A stretch of DNA of 64,000 bases, from positions 350,121 to 414,120 of the forward strand of contig NZ_KZ679040.1 in NCBI RefSeq assembly GCF_003024195.1. The letters are read 5' to 3'. This document shows, in pieces, positions 56,599 through 64,000 of the stretch (position 1 is the stretch's first letter; the number at the start of each line of letters is the position of its first letter). The DNA comes from Streptomyces dioscori (GTDB taxonomy: Bacteria > Actinomycetota > Actinomycetes > Streptomycetales > Streptomycetaceae). The notes beneath the pieces are model-generated. The model was not told the DNA's origin and did no database searches. It worked only from the letters and a program-made list of their open reading frames with translations. The position numbers were made by a program, and so were the translations under genes.

Positions 56599-58044
56599 AT
56601 GACTGACACGCTTCGCACCGTCGACTCCGTCCCCGCCCGTGTCCCCGTCCCCTTGGGAGCGGACAGCGGGCCCGGCGAAGCCGGTCTCGACGAAGCCGGT
56701 ACCGGTCCCCGTACGCTCAAGCGGTCCATCGGGGTCGTCGGCGGCACCCTGCTCACGATCTCCTGCGTGACACCGGCCTCCACGCTCTTCGTGGTCGTCC
56801 CCGACCTGTTCGGGTCCCTCGGCACGGCGACTGCCCTGACCGTCGCCGTCGGCTCGCTGCTCTGTATCGCCGTGGCGTTCTGCTACTCGGAGCTGGGCAC
56901 CCTCATCCCCAGCGCGGGCGGCGAGTACGCCATGGTGTCGACGATGGCCGGCCGGCTCGCGGGCTGGCTGGTCTTCGTCCTGTCGCTCCTCGTCGTGATG
57001 ATCGTCCCGCCCGTGATCGCGATGGGCACGGCCGACTACCTCGCGCCCCTCGTGCACTTCGACGCGCCCTGGGCCGGCGCGGGCGTGATGGTGCTCGCCA
57101 CCCTCGCGGGCCTGCTCGACCTGCGGGCCAACGCCTGGATCACCGGAATCTTCCTGGTGCTTGAGGTCGTCGCGGCGGCCGTCGTGGCCGTCCTCGGCTT
57201 CGCGCACGCCGAGCGCGGCGCCGGCAGCCTGGTGTCCATGGAGGTGGCCGGGCCCGGCGGGCACCCGGACACCGTGACGGTGATGCTGGTGGTCTCCGGC
57301 CTCGCGATCGCCCTCTTCGTCACCCAGGGCTTCTCGACGGCCGTCTACCTCTCCGAGGAACTGGAGAACCCGCGCCGCAACGTGGCCCGCACGGTCCTGG
57401 CCACCCTCGCCATCTCCACGGTGATCATCCTCGTGCCGGTGGCGGCGATCACCGTGGGCGCCCCGGACCTGGCCGCGCTCACCGGCGGGGACATCAGCGG
57501 CATGGTCGCCGCGTGGTCGAACTCGGCGGTCGGCACGTTCGTCAGCCTCTGCGTGGCGCTCGCCATCATCAACGCGGGCATCGTGATGGTCATCCAGAAC
57601 TCCCGCGTGCTGTTCGCCTCCGCCCGCGACAAGGCCTGGCCCGAGCCGGTCAACAACGTCCTGTCGAAGCTCGGCCGCTTCGGCTCCCCGTGGGTGGCGA
57701 CGCTCGTGGTGGGCGTACCCGGCGCGGCCCTGTGCTTCGTGAACCTCGACACCCTGTACGGCATCACGGGCGTCTCCGTCACGAGCATGTACATCCTGGT
57801 CGCGGTGGCCGCGCTCCTGGCCCGCCGAGGCCCCCACGCCCACACCCAGGCCTGGCGCATGCCGCTGTGGCCGACGCTCCCGGTCCTCCTCATAGCGGTC
57901 CTGGTCTACGTCCTCACCACACAGGACCCGACGTACCTGGCATGGACAGGCGGCATCACAGCAGCGGCAACCCTCTACTGGGCCCTGTACCTACGCCCCC
58001 GCCGAACGACCCGCTGGCTGGTGACGATCCCGGACACCCACTAG
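56599..58044 (+). CDS. APC-family amino acid/polyamine permease
   Basis: This 481-residue protein has about 12 membrane helices. APC hallmarks: GVVGGTLLTISCVTPASTLF, the helix 2-3 region YSELGTLIPSAGGEYAMVST, and YLSEELENPRRNVARTVLAT after helix 6. It imports amino acids, amines or similar solutes by proton symport. The first 40 residues are a charged cytoplasmic tail. The iolA terminator separates it from the iol genes. No substrate clue lies nearby. Confidence 0.9.
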   Translation: MTDTLRTVDSVPARVPVPLGADSGPGEAGLDEAGTGPRTLKRSIGVVGGTLLTISCVTPASTLFVVVPDLFGSLGTATALTVAVGSLLCIAVAFCYSELGTLIPSAGGEYAMVSTMAGRLAGWLVFVLSLLVVMIVPPVIAMGTADYLAPLVHFDAPWAGAGVMVLATLAGLLDLRANAWITGIFLVLEVVAAAVVAVLGFAHAERGAGSLVSMEVAGPGGHPDTVTVMLVVSGLAIALFVTQGFSTAVYLSEELENPRRNVARTVLATLAISTVIILVPVAAITVGAPDLAALTGGDISGMVAAWSNSAVGTFVSLCVALAIINAGIVMVIQNSRVLFASARDKAWPEPVNNVLSKLGRFGSPWVATLVVGVPGAALCFVNLDTLYGITGVSVTSMYILVAVAALLARRGPHAHTQAWRMPLWPTLPVLLIAVLVYVLTTQDPTYLAWTGGITAAATLYWALYLRPRRTTRWLVTIPDTH

Positions 58045-58058
58045 GGGCGCAGCCCTCC

Positions 58059-58123
58059 AGGGGCGCGGGGAACGGCGCAATCTTTTCAGGGGGCGCAGCC
58101 CCCAAGGGGCGCGGGGAACTGCG
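58059..58123 (-). repeat. Two reverse copies of the dispersed GC repeat
   Basis: Reverse cores start at 58059 (AACGGCG variant) and 58105, just after the permease stop. GGGGGCGCAGCCCCC (58088-58103) between them can also fold. The rest of the gap to 58279 shows no gene. Confidence 0.8.
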
Positions 58124-58279
58124 CGACCAGCCCCCACCGACCCGCACAGGACCACCGGCGGAGCCACCCCGCATACCGCACGCGCGGTACATGTGACAGC
58201 CCTCGTACTCCTACGGGATACCGCCAAGCTCCCCCCACCGACCCCGCCCCCACCCGGCAGGGCCCCGTACGGTTGAACC

Positions 58280-61036
58280 ATGGATCTTCGAATGCCCGCA
58301 GCACCACGACGATGGCTGCGAGGCCCACGCCGCTGGACCGCCGCGGCCCTCGTCGTCGTGCTGGCCGGCGCCGGGACATGGACCGCGGTCGCCTCCGACG
58401 AGGCCCCCGCGGTGCACCGCGCCGACAGCGTCATCCCCACGGCGGACGGGGTGCGGATCGACACGTCGTACTTCACCTCGGGCTCCACCGGTTCGGGCGA
58501 CCGCCGCCCCGCCGTCCTCCTGACCCACGGCTTCGGCGGCGACAAGGAGGACGTACGCGAGCAGGCGGAGAACCTCGCCCGCGACGGCTACGCGGTCCTG
58601 ACCTGGTCGTCCCGCAGCTTCGGCAGGTCCACCGGCAAGATCGGCCTGAACGACCCGAAGGGCGAGGTCGCCGACGTCTCCAAGCTCATCGACTGGCTGG
58701 CGAAGCGCCCCGAGGTCCAGCTCGACAAGGCCGGCGACCCCCGGGTGGGCGTCGCCGGAGCCTCGTACGGTGGCGCGGTCTCCCTCCTCGCGGCGGGCTA
58801 CGACCAGCGGGTGGACGCCGTCGCCCCTGCGATCACGTACTGGAACCTCGCGGACGCCCTGTTCCCGAACGGCGTCTTCAAGAAGCTCTGGGCCGGGATG
58901 TTCATCAACTCCGGCGGCGGCTGCACCAAGTTCGAGACACAGCTCTGCGAGATGTACGAGCGCGTCGCGGAGTCCGGAAAGCCCGACGCCGCGGCCATGA
59001 AGCTCCTTGAGGAGCGCAGCCCCTCCGCCGTCGGCGACCGCATCAAGGTCCCCACGCTCATCATGCAGGGCCAGACCGACTCCCTCTTCCCGCTCGGCCA
59101 GGCCGACAAGATCGCCAAGGCGGTCAAGGCCAACGGCGCGCCCGTGGACGTCGACTGGATCGCCGGCGGTCACGACGGCGGCGACATGGAGACGGACCGC
59201 GTACAGGCACGCGTGACCTCGTGGTTCGACCGCTACCTCAAGGACGACAAGAACGCCGACACGGGCCCCGCGTTCCGGGTCACCCGCACCGGCGGCATCG
59301 ACTCGACCGACGGCGGCGCCCAGTTGCGGGGCGCCGACGGGGACACCTACCCGGGCCTGACCGGCGGCGACCGCGAGATCGCGCTGAGCGGACGCGAGCA
59401 GAAGTTCTCCAACCCCGCGGGCGCCAGCCCGCCCGGCATCTCGGCGCTCCCCGGACTCGGCGGCGCCGGCGGCCTCTCCCAGCTGTCCTCGCTCGGCGTC
59501 GGGGTGTCGCTCGACTTCCCCGGCCAGTTCGCGCGCTTCGACTCGAAGGCCGTGACCAGGGACCTGCGGATCACCGGCTCACCCACCGTCACGGTGAACG
59601 TGAAGTCGACGACCGACGAGGCCGTCCTCTTCGCCAAGGTGTACGACGTCGGCCCCGGCGGCCGGCAGCAGGTGCTCCCGTCCCAGCTGGTCACCCCGGT
59701 CCGCGTCGCGACCGGCGACAGCGGCAAGGACGTGCGCCTCACCCTGCCCGCCATCGACCACGAGGTGCGGGAGGGCCACCACCTGCGCCTGGTCCTCGCC
59801 TCGACCGACCTCGGCTACGCGTCCCCGCTGACCCCGGCCACGTACACCGTCTCCGTGAAGAGCGACCTCGCCGTGCCGACCGCGCCCGGGGTGACGACCG
59901 GGGCGGCCGGACTGCCCGCCTGGGTGTGGTGGCTGCCGATCGCCGGCGCGCTGACCGCGCTGGCCCTGCTGCTCACGGGCCGCCGCCGCACCACCACGAC
60001 CCCGCCCGACCCGGCGCTCGCCGAAGTCCCCCTCCAGATCACCGACCTGAGCAAGCGGTACGCGAAGTCCTCGGACCGCTACGCCGTACGGGACCTGTCG
60101 TTCCGCGTGGAGAAGGGCCAGGTCCTCGGTCTGCTCGGCCCGAACGGGGCGGGCAAGACCACCACCCTGCGCATGCTCATGGGCCTCATCAAGCCCGACG
60201 GCGGCGAGATCCGGGTCTTCGGGCACGCGATCCGGCCGGGCTCCCCGGTCCTGTCCCGGGTCGGCGCCTTCGTGGAGGGCGCGGGCTTCCTCCCGCACCT
60301 GTCCGGCCGCGAGAACCTCGACCTGTACTGGCAGGCCACCGGACGTCCGCCCGAGGACGCCCACCTGGAGGAGGCGCTGGAGATCGCGGGCCTCGGGGAC
60401 GCGCTGTCCCGCGCGGTCCGCACGTACTCCCAGGGTATGCGGCAGCGCCTCGCCATCGCCCAGGCCATGCTCGGCCTCCCCGACCTGCTGATCCTCGACG
60501 AACCGACGAACGGCCTCGACCCGCCCCAGATCCGCGAGATGCGCGAGGTCATGATCCGGTACGCCGCCGCAGGCCGCACGGTCATCGTGTCCAGCCACCT
60601 CCTCGCCGAGGTCGAGCAGTCCTGCACTCATCTGGTCGTCATGGACCGCGGCCGGCTCGTCCAGGCAGGACCGGTCCACGAGATCATCGGCTCCGGCGAC
60701 ACCCTCCTCGTCGGCCTCGCGACCGACGTCCCGGACCCGCTGGTGGAGAAGGTGGCGGCGCTCCCGGGCATCGACTCGGCGGTCCGCACGGACGACGGCC
60801 TGCTGATACGGCTGTCGGCGCGCGTCCCGGTGACCGCGAGTTCCGGAACGGCCGTCGCCGACTCCGCGGCAGCCGCCGACTCCGCGCCCGTCGACGACTC
60901 CGTGCCCGCCGACGACTCCGCGGCAGCCGCCCGGCTCCTCGTGGAGCTGGTCCGGCTGGAAGTACCGGTGGCCTCCCTCGGCCCCCACCGCCGCCTGGAG
61001 GACGCGTTCCTGACCCTGATCGGAGGCTCCGCGTGA
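58280..61036 (+). CDS. Extracellular alpha/beta hydrolase fused to ABC transporter ATPase
   Basis: This 918-residue fusion starts with a signal anchor near residues 20-37 that leads to an S15/CocE-like hydrolase: LLTHGFGGDKEDV, nucleophile GASYGGAV (Ser162), QTDSLFP (Asp267), AGGHDGGD (His298). A C-terminal jelly-roll of the X-Pro dipeptidase type follows (about residues 380-540). A membrane helix at 548-568 (WVWWLPIAGALTALALLLTG) returns the chain to the cytoplasm, where an ABC ATPase has GPNGAGKTTTLR, YSQGMRQRLAI and LLILDEPTNGLD. A short Ala/Asp/Ser repeat lies near residue 870. The stop overlaps the permease gene (GTGA). The hydrolase may act on what the transporter moves; this is inference. 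Confidence 0.85.
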   Translation: MDLRMPAAPRRWLRGPRRWTAAALVVVLAGAGTWTAVASDEAPAVHRADSVIPTADGVRIDTSYFTSGSTGSGDRRPAVLLTHGFGGDKEDVREQAENLARDGYAVLTWSSRSFGRSTGKIGLNDPKGEVADVSKLIDWLAKRPEVQLDKAGDPRVGVAGASYGGAVSLLAAGYDQRVDAVAPAITYWNLADALFPNGVFKKLWAGMFINSGGGCTKFETQLCEMYERVAESGKPDAAAMKLLEERSPSAVGDRIKVPTLIMQGQTDSLFPLGQADKIAKAVKANGAPVDVDWIAGGHDGGDMETDRVQARVTSWFDRYLKDDKNADTGPAFRVTRTGGIDSTDGGAQLRGADGDTYPGLTGGDREIALSGREQKFSNPAGASPPGISALPGLGGAGGLSQLSSLGVGVSLDFPGQFARFDSKAVTRDLRITGSPTVTVNVKSTTDEAVLFAKVYDVGPGGRQQVLPSQLVTPVRVATGDSGKDVRLTLPAIDHEVREGHHLRLVLASTDLGYASPLTPATYTVSVKSDLAVPTAPGVTTGAAGLPAWVWWLPIAGALTALALLLTGRRRTTTTPPDPALAEVPLQITDLSKRYAKSSDRYAVRDLSFRVEKGQVLGLLGPNGAGKTTTLRMLMGLIKPDGGEIRVFGHAIRPGSPVLSRVGAFVEGAGFLPHLSGRENLDLYWQATGRPPEDAHLEEALEIAGLGDALSRAVRTYSQGMRQRLAIAQAMLGLPDLLILDEPTNGLDPPQIREMREVMIRYAAAGRTVIVSSHLLAEVEQSCTHLVVMDRGRLVQAGPVHEIIGSGDTLLVGLATDVPDPLVEKVAALPGIDSAVRTDDGLLIRLSARVPVTASSGTAVADSAAAADSAPVDDSVPADDSAAAARLLVELVRLEVPVASLGPHRRLEDAFLTLIGGSA

Positions 61037-61905
61037 GCACCCTCGTAGAACGTGCAGAGCGTCCCGAAGTGGCGGACGGCTACCGGGCCGGGCGCACCCT
61101 GCCGTTGCGGGTCGAGCTGATCCGCCAGCTGAAGCGGCGCCGCACGCTGGTCATGGGGGCGATCCTCGCCGCCCTGCCGTTCGTGCTGGTCGTGGCCTTC
61201 GCGATCGGCGGCCAGCCGGAGGGCCGCGAGGGCCGGGTCAGCCTCATGGACACGGCGACGGCCTCGGGCGCCAACTTCGCCGCGACGAACCTCTTCGTCT
61301 CGGCGGGCTTCCTGCTGGTCATCCCGGTCGCGCTGTTCTGCGGCGACACCATCGCCTCGGAGGCCAGCTGGTCCTCCCTGCGCTACCTGCTCGCCGCACC
61401 CGTGCCCAGGGGCCGCCTCCTGTGGTCCAAGCTCGTGGTCGCGCTCGGCCTCAGCCTCGCCGCGATGGTGCTGCTGCCGGTCGTCGCACTGCTGGTGGGC
61501 TCGGTCGCGTACGGGTGGGGTCCGCTGGAGATCCCCACCGGCGGCTCCCTGTCCGCGGGTACGGCCGCCCAGCGACTGGTGATCGTGATCGCGTTCATCT
61601 TCGCGTCCCAACTGGTCACCGCCGGGCTCGCGTTCTGGCTGTCGACGAAGACCGACGCTCCGCTGGGCGCGGTGGGCGGCGCGGTCGGCCTGACGATCGT
61701 CGGCAACGTACTGGACGCCGTCACCGCCCTCGGCGACTGGCGCCACTTCCTGCCCGCACACTGGCAGTTCGCGTGGGCCGACGCGGTGCAGCCCACCCCC
61801 GAATGGGGCGGCATGATCCAGGGCACGGCGGTCTCGGTCACGTACGCGCTGGTGCTGTTCGCCCTGGCCTTCCGCGGTTTCGCCCGCAAGGACGTGGTGT
61901 CCTAG
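61033..61905 (+). CDS. ABC-2 type permease
   Basis: This 290-residue protein has six membrane helices of the ABC-2 type: RRTLVMGAILAALPFVLVVA at helix 1, then LFVSAGFLLVIPVALFCGD, SWSSLRYLLAAPVPRGRLLW and later helices. It is coupled by GTGA to the hydrolase-ATPase fusion and must form the pore for it. An export role is usual for this family. Confidence 0.9.
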   Translation: MSTLVERAERPEVADGYRAGRTLPLRVELIRQLKRRRTLVMGAILAALPFVLVVAFAIGGQPEGREGRVSLMDTATASGANFAATNLFVSAGFLLVIPVALFCGDTIASEASWSSLRYLLAAPVPRGRLLWSKLVVALGLSLAAMVLLPVVALLVGSVAYGWGPLEIPTGGSLSAGTAAQRLVIVIAFIFASQLVTAGLAFWLSTKTDAPLGAVGGAVGLTIVGNVLDAVTALGDWRHFLPAHWQFAWADAVQPTPEWGGMIQGTAVSVTYALVLFALAFRGFARKDVVS

Positions 61906-61950
61906 AAGCCCCGCGAAGCGGCTTCTGTCCCACCCTCCTAGTGCCCCTCC

Positions 61951-61984
61951 GACCCTCCGGTGACCCCCAGGTCTCCGGAGGGTC
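61951..61984. terminator. Terminator after the ABC-2 permease
   Basis: GACCCTCCGG (61951-61960) pairs with CCGGAGGGTC (61975-61984) around a 14-base loop. A weaker AGAAGCC / GGCTTCT stem lies closer to the stop, at about 61904-61926. Confidence 0.7.
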
Positions 61985-62117
61985 ACCCACCGGTCTCGAC
62001 CGGCGCCCACCGTGGCCGCATCGAGATCCATCCGCAACGCCTCGGGCCGCTCCTTCCGCCCGCCCCGGCCGTCACAGTCACAGACGTCGGCTCACAGCGG
62101 TCACCGAGGGGACACAC

Positions 62118-63827
62118 ATGAGGCGCACCGAACGGCAGCGGACAGAGCGGTATCGGACAGAGCGGGCTGACCCGTGGGGAGGACCGCCGGGCTCGCGGCG
62201 ACCGCGCGTACGAGTGCGACGGCGGGGGCGGCGGGTGCGTGGAGTGTTCGTCGCGGCGACCGTCTCACTCGGACTCCTGCTCACCGCCTGCGGCGGCGGA
62301 ATCGGCGAGGACTCGAACGACCGGGGCGGCGGCAAGGCCCGGGAGGACAACGGCTTCCCCGCCCCCGCCCCGGCCCGGCCGACGGCCCCGCCGGACACGG
62401 GCAGGGGAACCGACCAGGGTTACGAGGGCGACGAGCGCAAGGGCGAACTCCGGGAGACCGCACCCCCGGCCGACTACCTCTCCACCTTCGCCCTCGACGT
62501 CGACACCGCGTCCTACGGCTATGCGCGCCGGACCCTGCGGGAAGGCCGACGGCCCGATCCGTCGACGGTCCGCCCCGAGGAATTCATCAACAGCTTCCGG
62601 CAGAACTACGAGCGCCCCGACGGCAACGGCTTCACCGTCACGATGGACGGCGCCCGCACGGCCGCCCCCGAGGAGAACTTCGGCGAGGAGAGTCCCGGCG
62701 AGGAGAACCGGGACTGGCGCTTCCTCCGCGTCGGCCTCGCCACCCGGGAGGCCGAGGACGACGGCGAACGCCGGCCCGCCGCCCTCACTTTCGTCATCGA
62801 CGTGTCGGGCTCGATGGCCGAACCGGGCCGCCTTGACCTGGCCAAGCAGTCCCTGGACGTGATGACGGACCGGCTGCGCGACGACGACGCGGTCGCGCTG
62901 GTCAGCTTCAGCGACGAGGCCAGGACCGTACTCCCGATGACACGCCTGGGCGACCACAGAGGCCGCGTCCACGAGGCGATCGACACCCTCGAACCCACCG
63001 ACTCGACCAACCTCGGCGCGGGCGTCGAGACCGGCTACCGCACAGCCGTCGACGGACTGCGCGAAGGCGCCACCAACCGGGTCGTGCTGCTCTCCGACGC
63101 GCTCGCCAACACCGGTGAGACCGACGCCGACGCCATCCTCGACCGGATCGCGGACGCCCGCCGCGCGCACGGCATCACCCTCTTCGGGGTCGGCGTGGGC
63201 AGCGACTACGGCGACGCGCTGATGGAACGCCTCGCGGACAAGGGGGACGGGCACACGACGTACGTGTCCGGTGCGGAGGAGGCGCGCAAGGTCTTCTGCG
63301 ACGAGTTGCCGCGCAACATCGACCTCACCGCGAGGGACGCGAAGGCACAGGTGTCCTTCGACCCTGAGACGGTCGACCAGTTCAAACTGATCGGCTACGA
63401 CAACCGGCAGGTCGCCGACGAGGACTTCCGCGACGACCGGGTGGACGGCGGCGAGACGGGTCCCGGACACACGGTGACGGCGCTGTACGCGGTACGGGTC
63501 AAGCCGGGCGCGCGGGGGCATGTGGCGACGGCCACCGTGCGCTGGCTGGACCCCTCGACCCGCGTCCCGCACGAGGAGACGGGCCGGGTGGAGGCGGGCG
63601 CCCTCGACGGGCCGCTGTGGACGACGACGACCGCACGGAGCGGACTCCAGGTCACGGCTGTGGCCGCATACTTCGCGGACGCGCTGCGCGGGGGCACGCT
63701 GCCGGGGTCACCGCCGCTGCGCGAACTGGCCCGCCACGCATCGGCCCTGGCCGCCACGACGGAAAGCACCGCGATCAACGACCTGTCAGACACGATCACC
63801 CAGGCAACGACATTGACCCCGTCGTAG
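62118..63827 (+). CDS. von Willebrand factor A lipoprotein (YfbK-like)
   Basis: This 569-residue lipoprotein has a very basic 40-residue N-terminus (RTERQRTERYRTER), a hydrophobic core and lipobox LLTAC (near residue 58). A vWF-N type motif YLSTFALDVDTASYGYARRT is followed by a full vWA domain with MIDAS residues DVSGSMAE, STNLGAG and LLSDALANTG. A DUF3520-type C-terminus follows. This order is that of the YfbK family, surface adhesin or scaffold-like proteins of unknown role. GAGGGG six bases before the ATG gives the start. Confidence 0.88.
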   Translation: MRRTERQRTERYRTERADPWGGPPGSRRPRVRVRRRGRRVRGVFVAATVSLGLLLTACGGGIGEDSNDRGGGKAREDNGFPAPAPARPTAPPDTGRGTDQGYEGDERKGELRETAPPADYLSTFALDVDTASYGYARRTLREGRRPDPSTVRPEEFINSFRQNYERPDGNGFTVTMDGARTAAPEENFGEESPGEENRDWRFLRVGLATREAEDDGERRPAALTFVIDVSGSMAEPGRLDLAKQSLDVMTDRLRDDDAVALVSFSDEARTVLPMTRLGDHRGRVHEAIDTLEPTDSTNLGAGVETGYRTAVDGLREGATNRVVLLSDALANTGETDADAILDRIADARRAHGITLFGVGVGSDYGDALMERLADKGDGHTTYVSGAEEARKVFCDELPRNIDLTARDAKAQVSFDPETVDQFKLIGYDNRQVADEDFRDDRVDGGETGPGHTVTALYAVRVKPGARGHVATATVRWLDPSTRVPHEETGRVEAGALDGPLWTTTTARSGLQVTAVAAYFADALRGGTLPGSPPLRELARHASALAATTESTAINDLSDTITQATTLTPS

Positions 63828-63850
63828 CCCTCCGCGCCCCTGAAAGGGGC

Positions 63851-64000
63851 GGGGACGTGAGGCCGTCGGGCGGGTGCGGCCTGGTGGGGGTTGAGCGCGC
63901 AGTTCCCCGCGCCCCTGAGGGGTGGGGACGTGAGGCCGTCGGGCGGGTGCGGCCTGGTGGGGGTTGAGCGCGCAGTTCCCCGCGCCCCTGAGGGGTGGGG
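63851..64000. repeat. Perfect 73-bp tandem repeat carrying the dispersed GC core
   Basis: Units 63851-63923 and 63924-63996 are identical over 73 bases, and a third unit begins at 63997 before the window ends. Each holds one forward core (63898 and 63971). The array probably continues beyond the window. Confidence 0.9.

Noticed and set aside
63851..64000. Possible attachment-site or transposon end duplication
   Set aside because: There is no integrase or transposase nearby, and the unit contains the same core found in many intergenic gaps.

Overview
The window is chromosomal DNA of a Streptomyces species. The evidence is very high GC with GC-rich third codon positions, many GTG starts, four-base start/stop overlaps (GTGA, ATGA), Tat and lipobox secretion signals, XRE/DUF5753 regulators with small partner proteins, a citrate synthase very like that of S. 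coelicolor, and a TTA codon that stands out as a rarity. I see no prophage, insertion sequence, CRISPR array, rRNA or tRNA.

Layout. 1-3.95 kb: the 3' part of a type I methyltransferase-like gene with an HsdS-like tail, then a DUF397/XRE pair and two small unknown genes. 4-16.6 kb: secreted and envelope functions (phytase-esterase-like protein, fused double ABC exporter, small secreted protein, S37 prolyl aminopeptidase, lipoprotein, GH3 enzyme), a TIM-barrel isomerase and a MarR-GNAT fusion. 17.3-22.0 kb: a LacI regulator divergent from a three-gene sugar or cyclitol operon (Gfo/Idh/MocA oxidoreductase, DUF993 protein, isomerase). 22.1-29.1 kb: an ATPase, then a ribose operon on the minus strand (rbsR, rbsA, a permease-binding-protein fusion, rbsK, rbsD). 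29.2-31 kb: a two-gene HTH-ImmA/IrrE plus PIN-like module. 31.2-36.2 kb: an RTX-like secreted protein, a WhiJ-type locus and a membrane protein/lipoprotein pair. 36.4-41.4 kb: methyltransferase, RecD2 helicase, citrate synthase. 42-46 kb: copZ-copA copper efflux and an alcohol dehydrogenase. 46.1-51.4 kb: small regulators, two SDR enzymes, an alcohol dehydrogenase and an Imm5-like protein. 51.5-56.4 kb: iolC, a decayed iolB, iolD and iolA. 56.6-64 kb: an APC permease, a hydrolase-ABC ATPase fusion with its permease, and a von Willebrand lipoprotein.

The best candidate for an undescribed system is the pair at 29230-30965. A HTH/HExxH protease-like protein overlaps a PIN-like protein. The pair appears to be read from a leaderless promoter whose -35 box lies in a perfect inverted repeat, and the PIN gene carries the only TTA codon I found in the window. 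Other notable items are a dispersed GC-rich repeat family arranged in convergent arrays and tandem copies, an iolB remnant that would break inositol catabolism unless a second copy exists, an extracellular hydrolase fused through a membrane segment to an ABC ATPase, and a structured, AT-richer intergenic region downstream of citA.

Everything here was read by eye. Family names rest on recognised motifs, and no database search or folding program was run.
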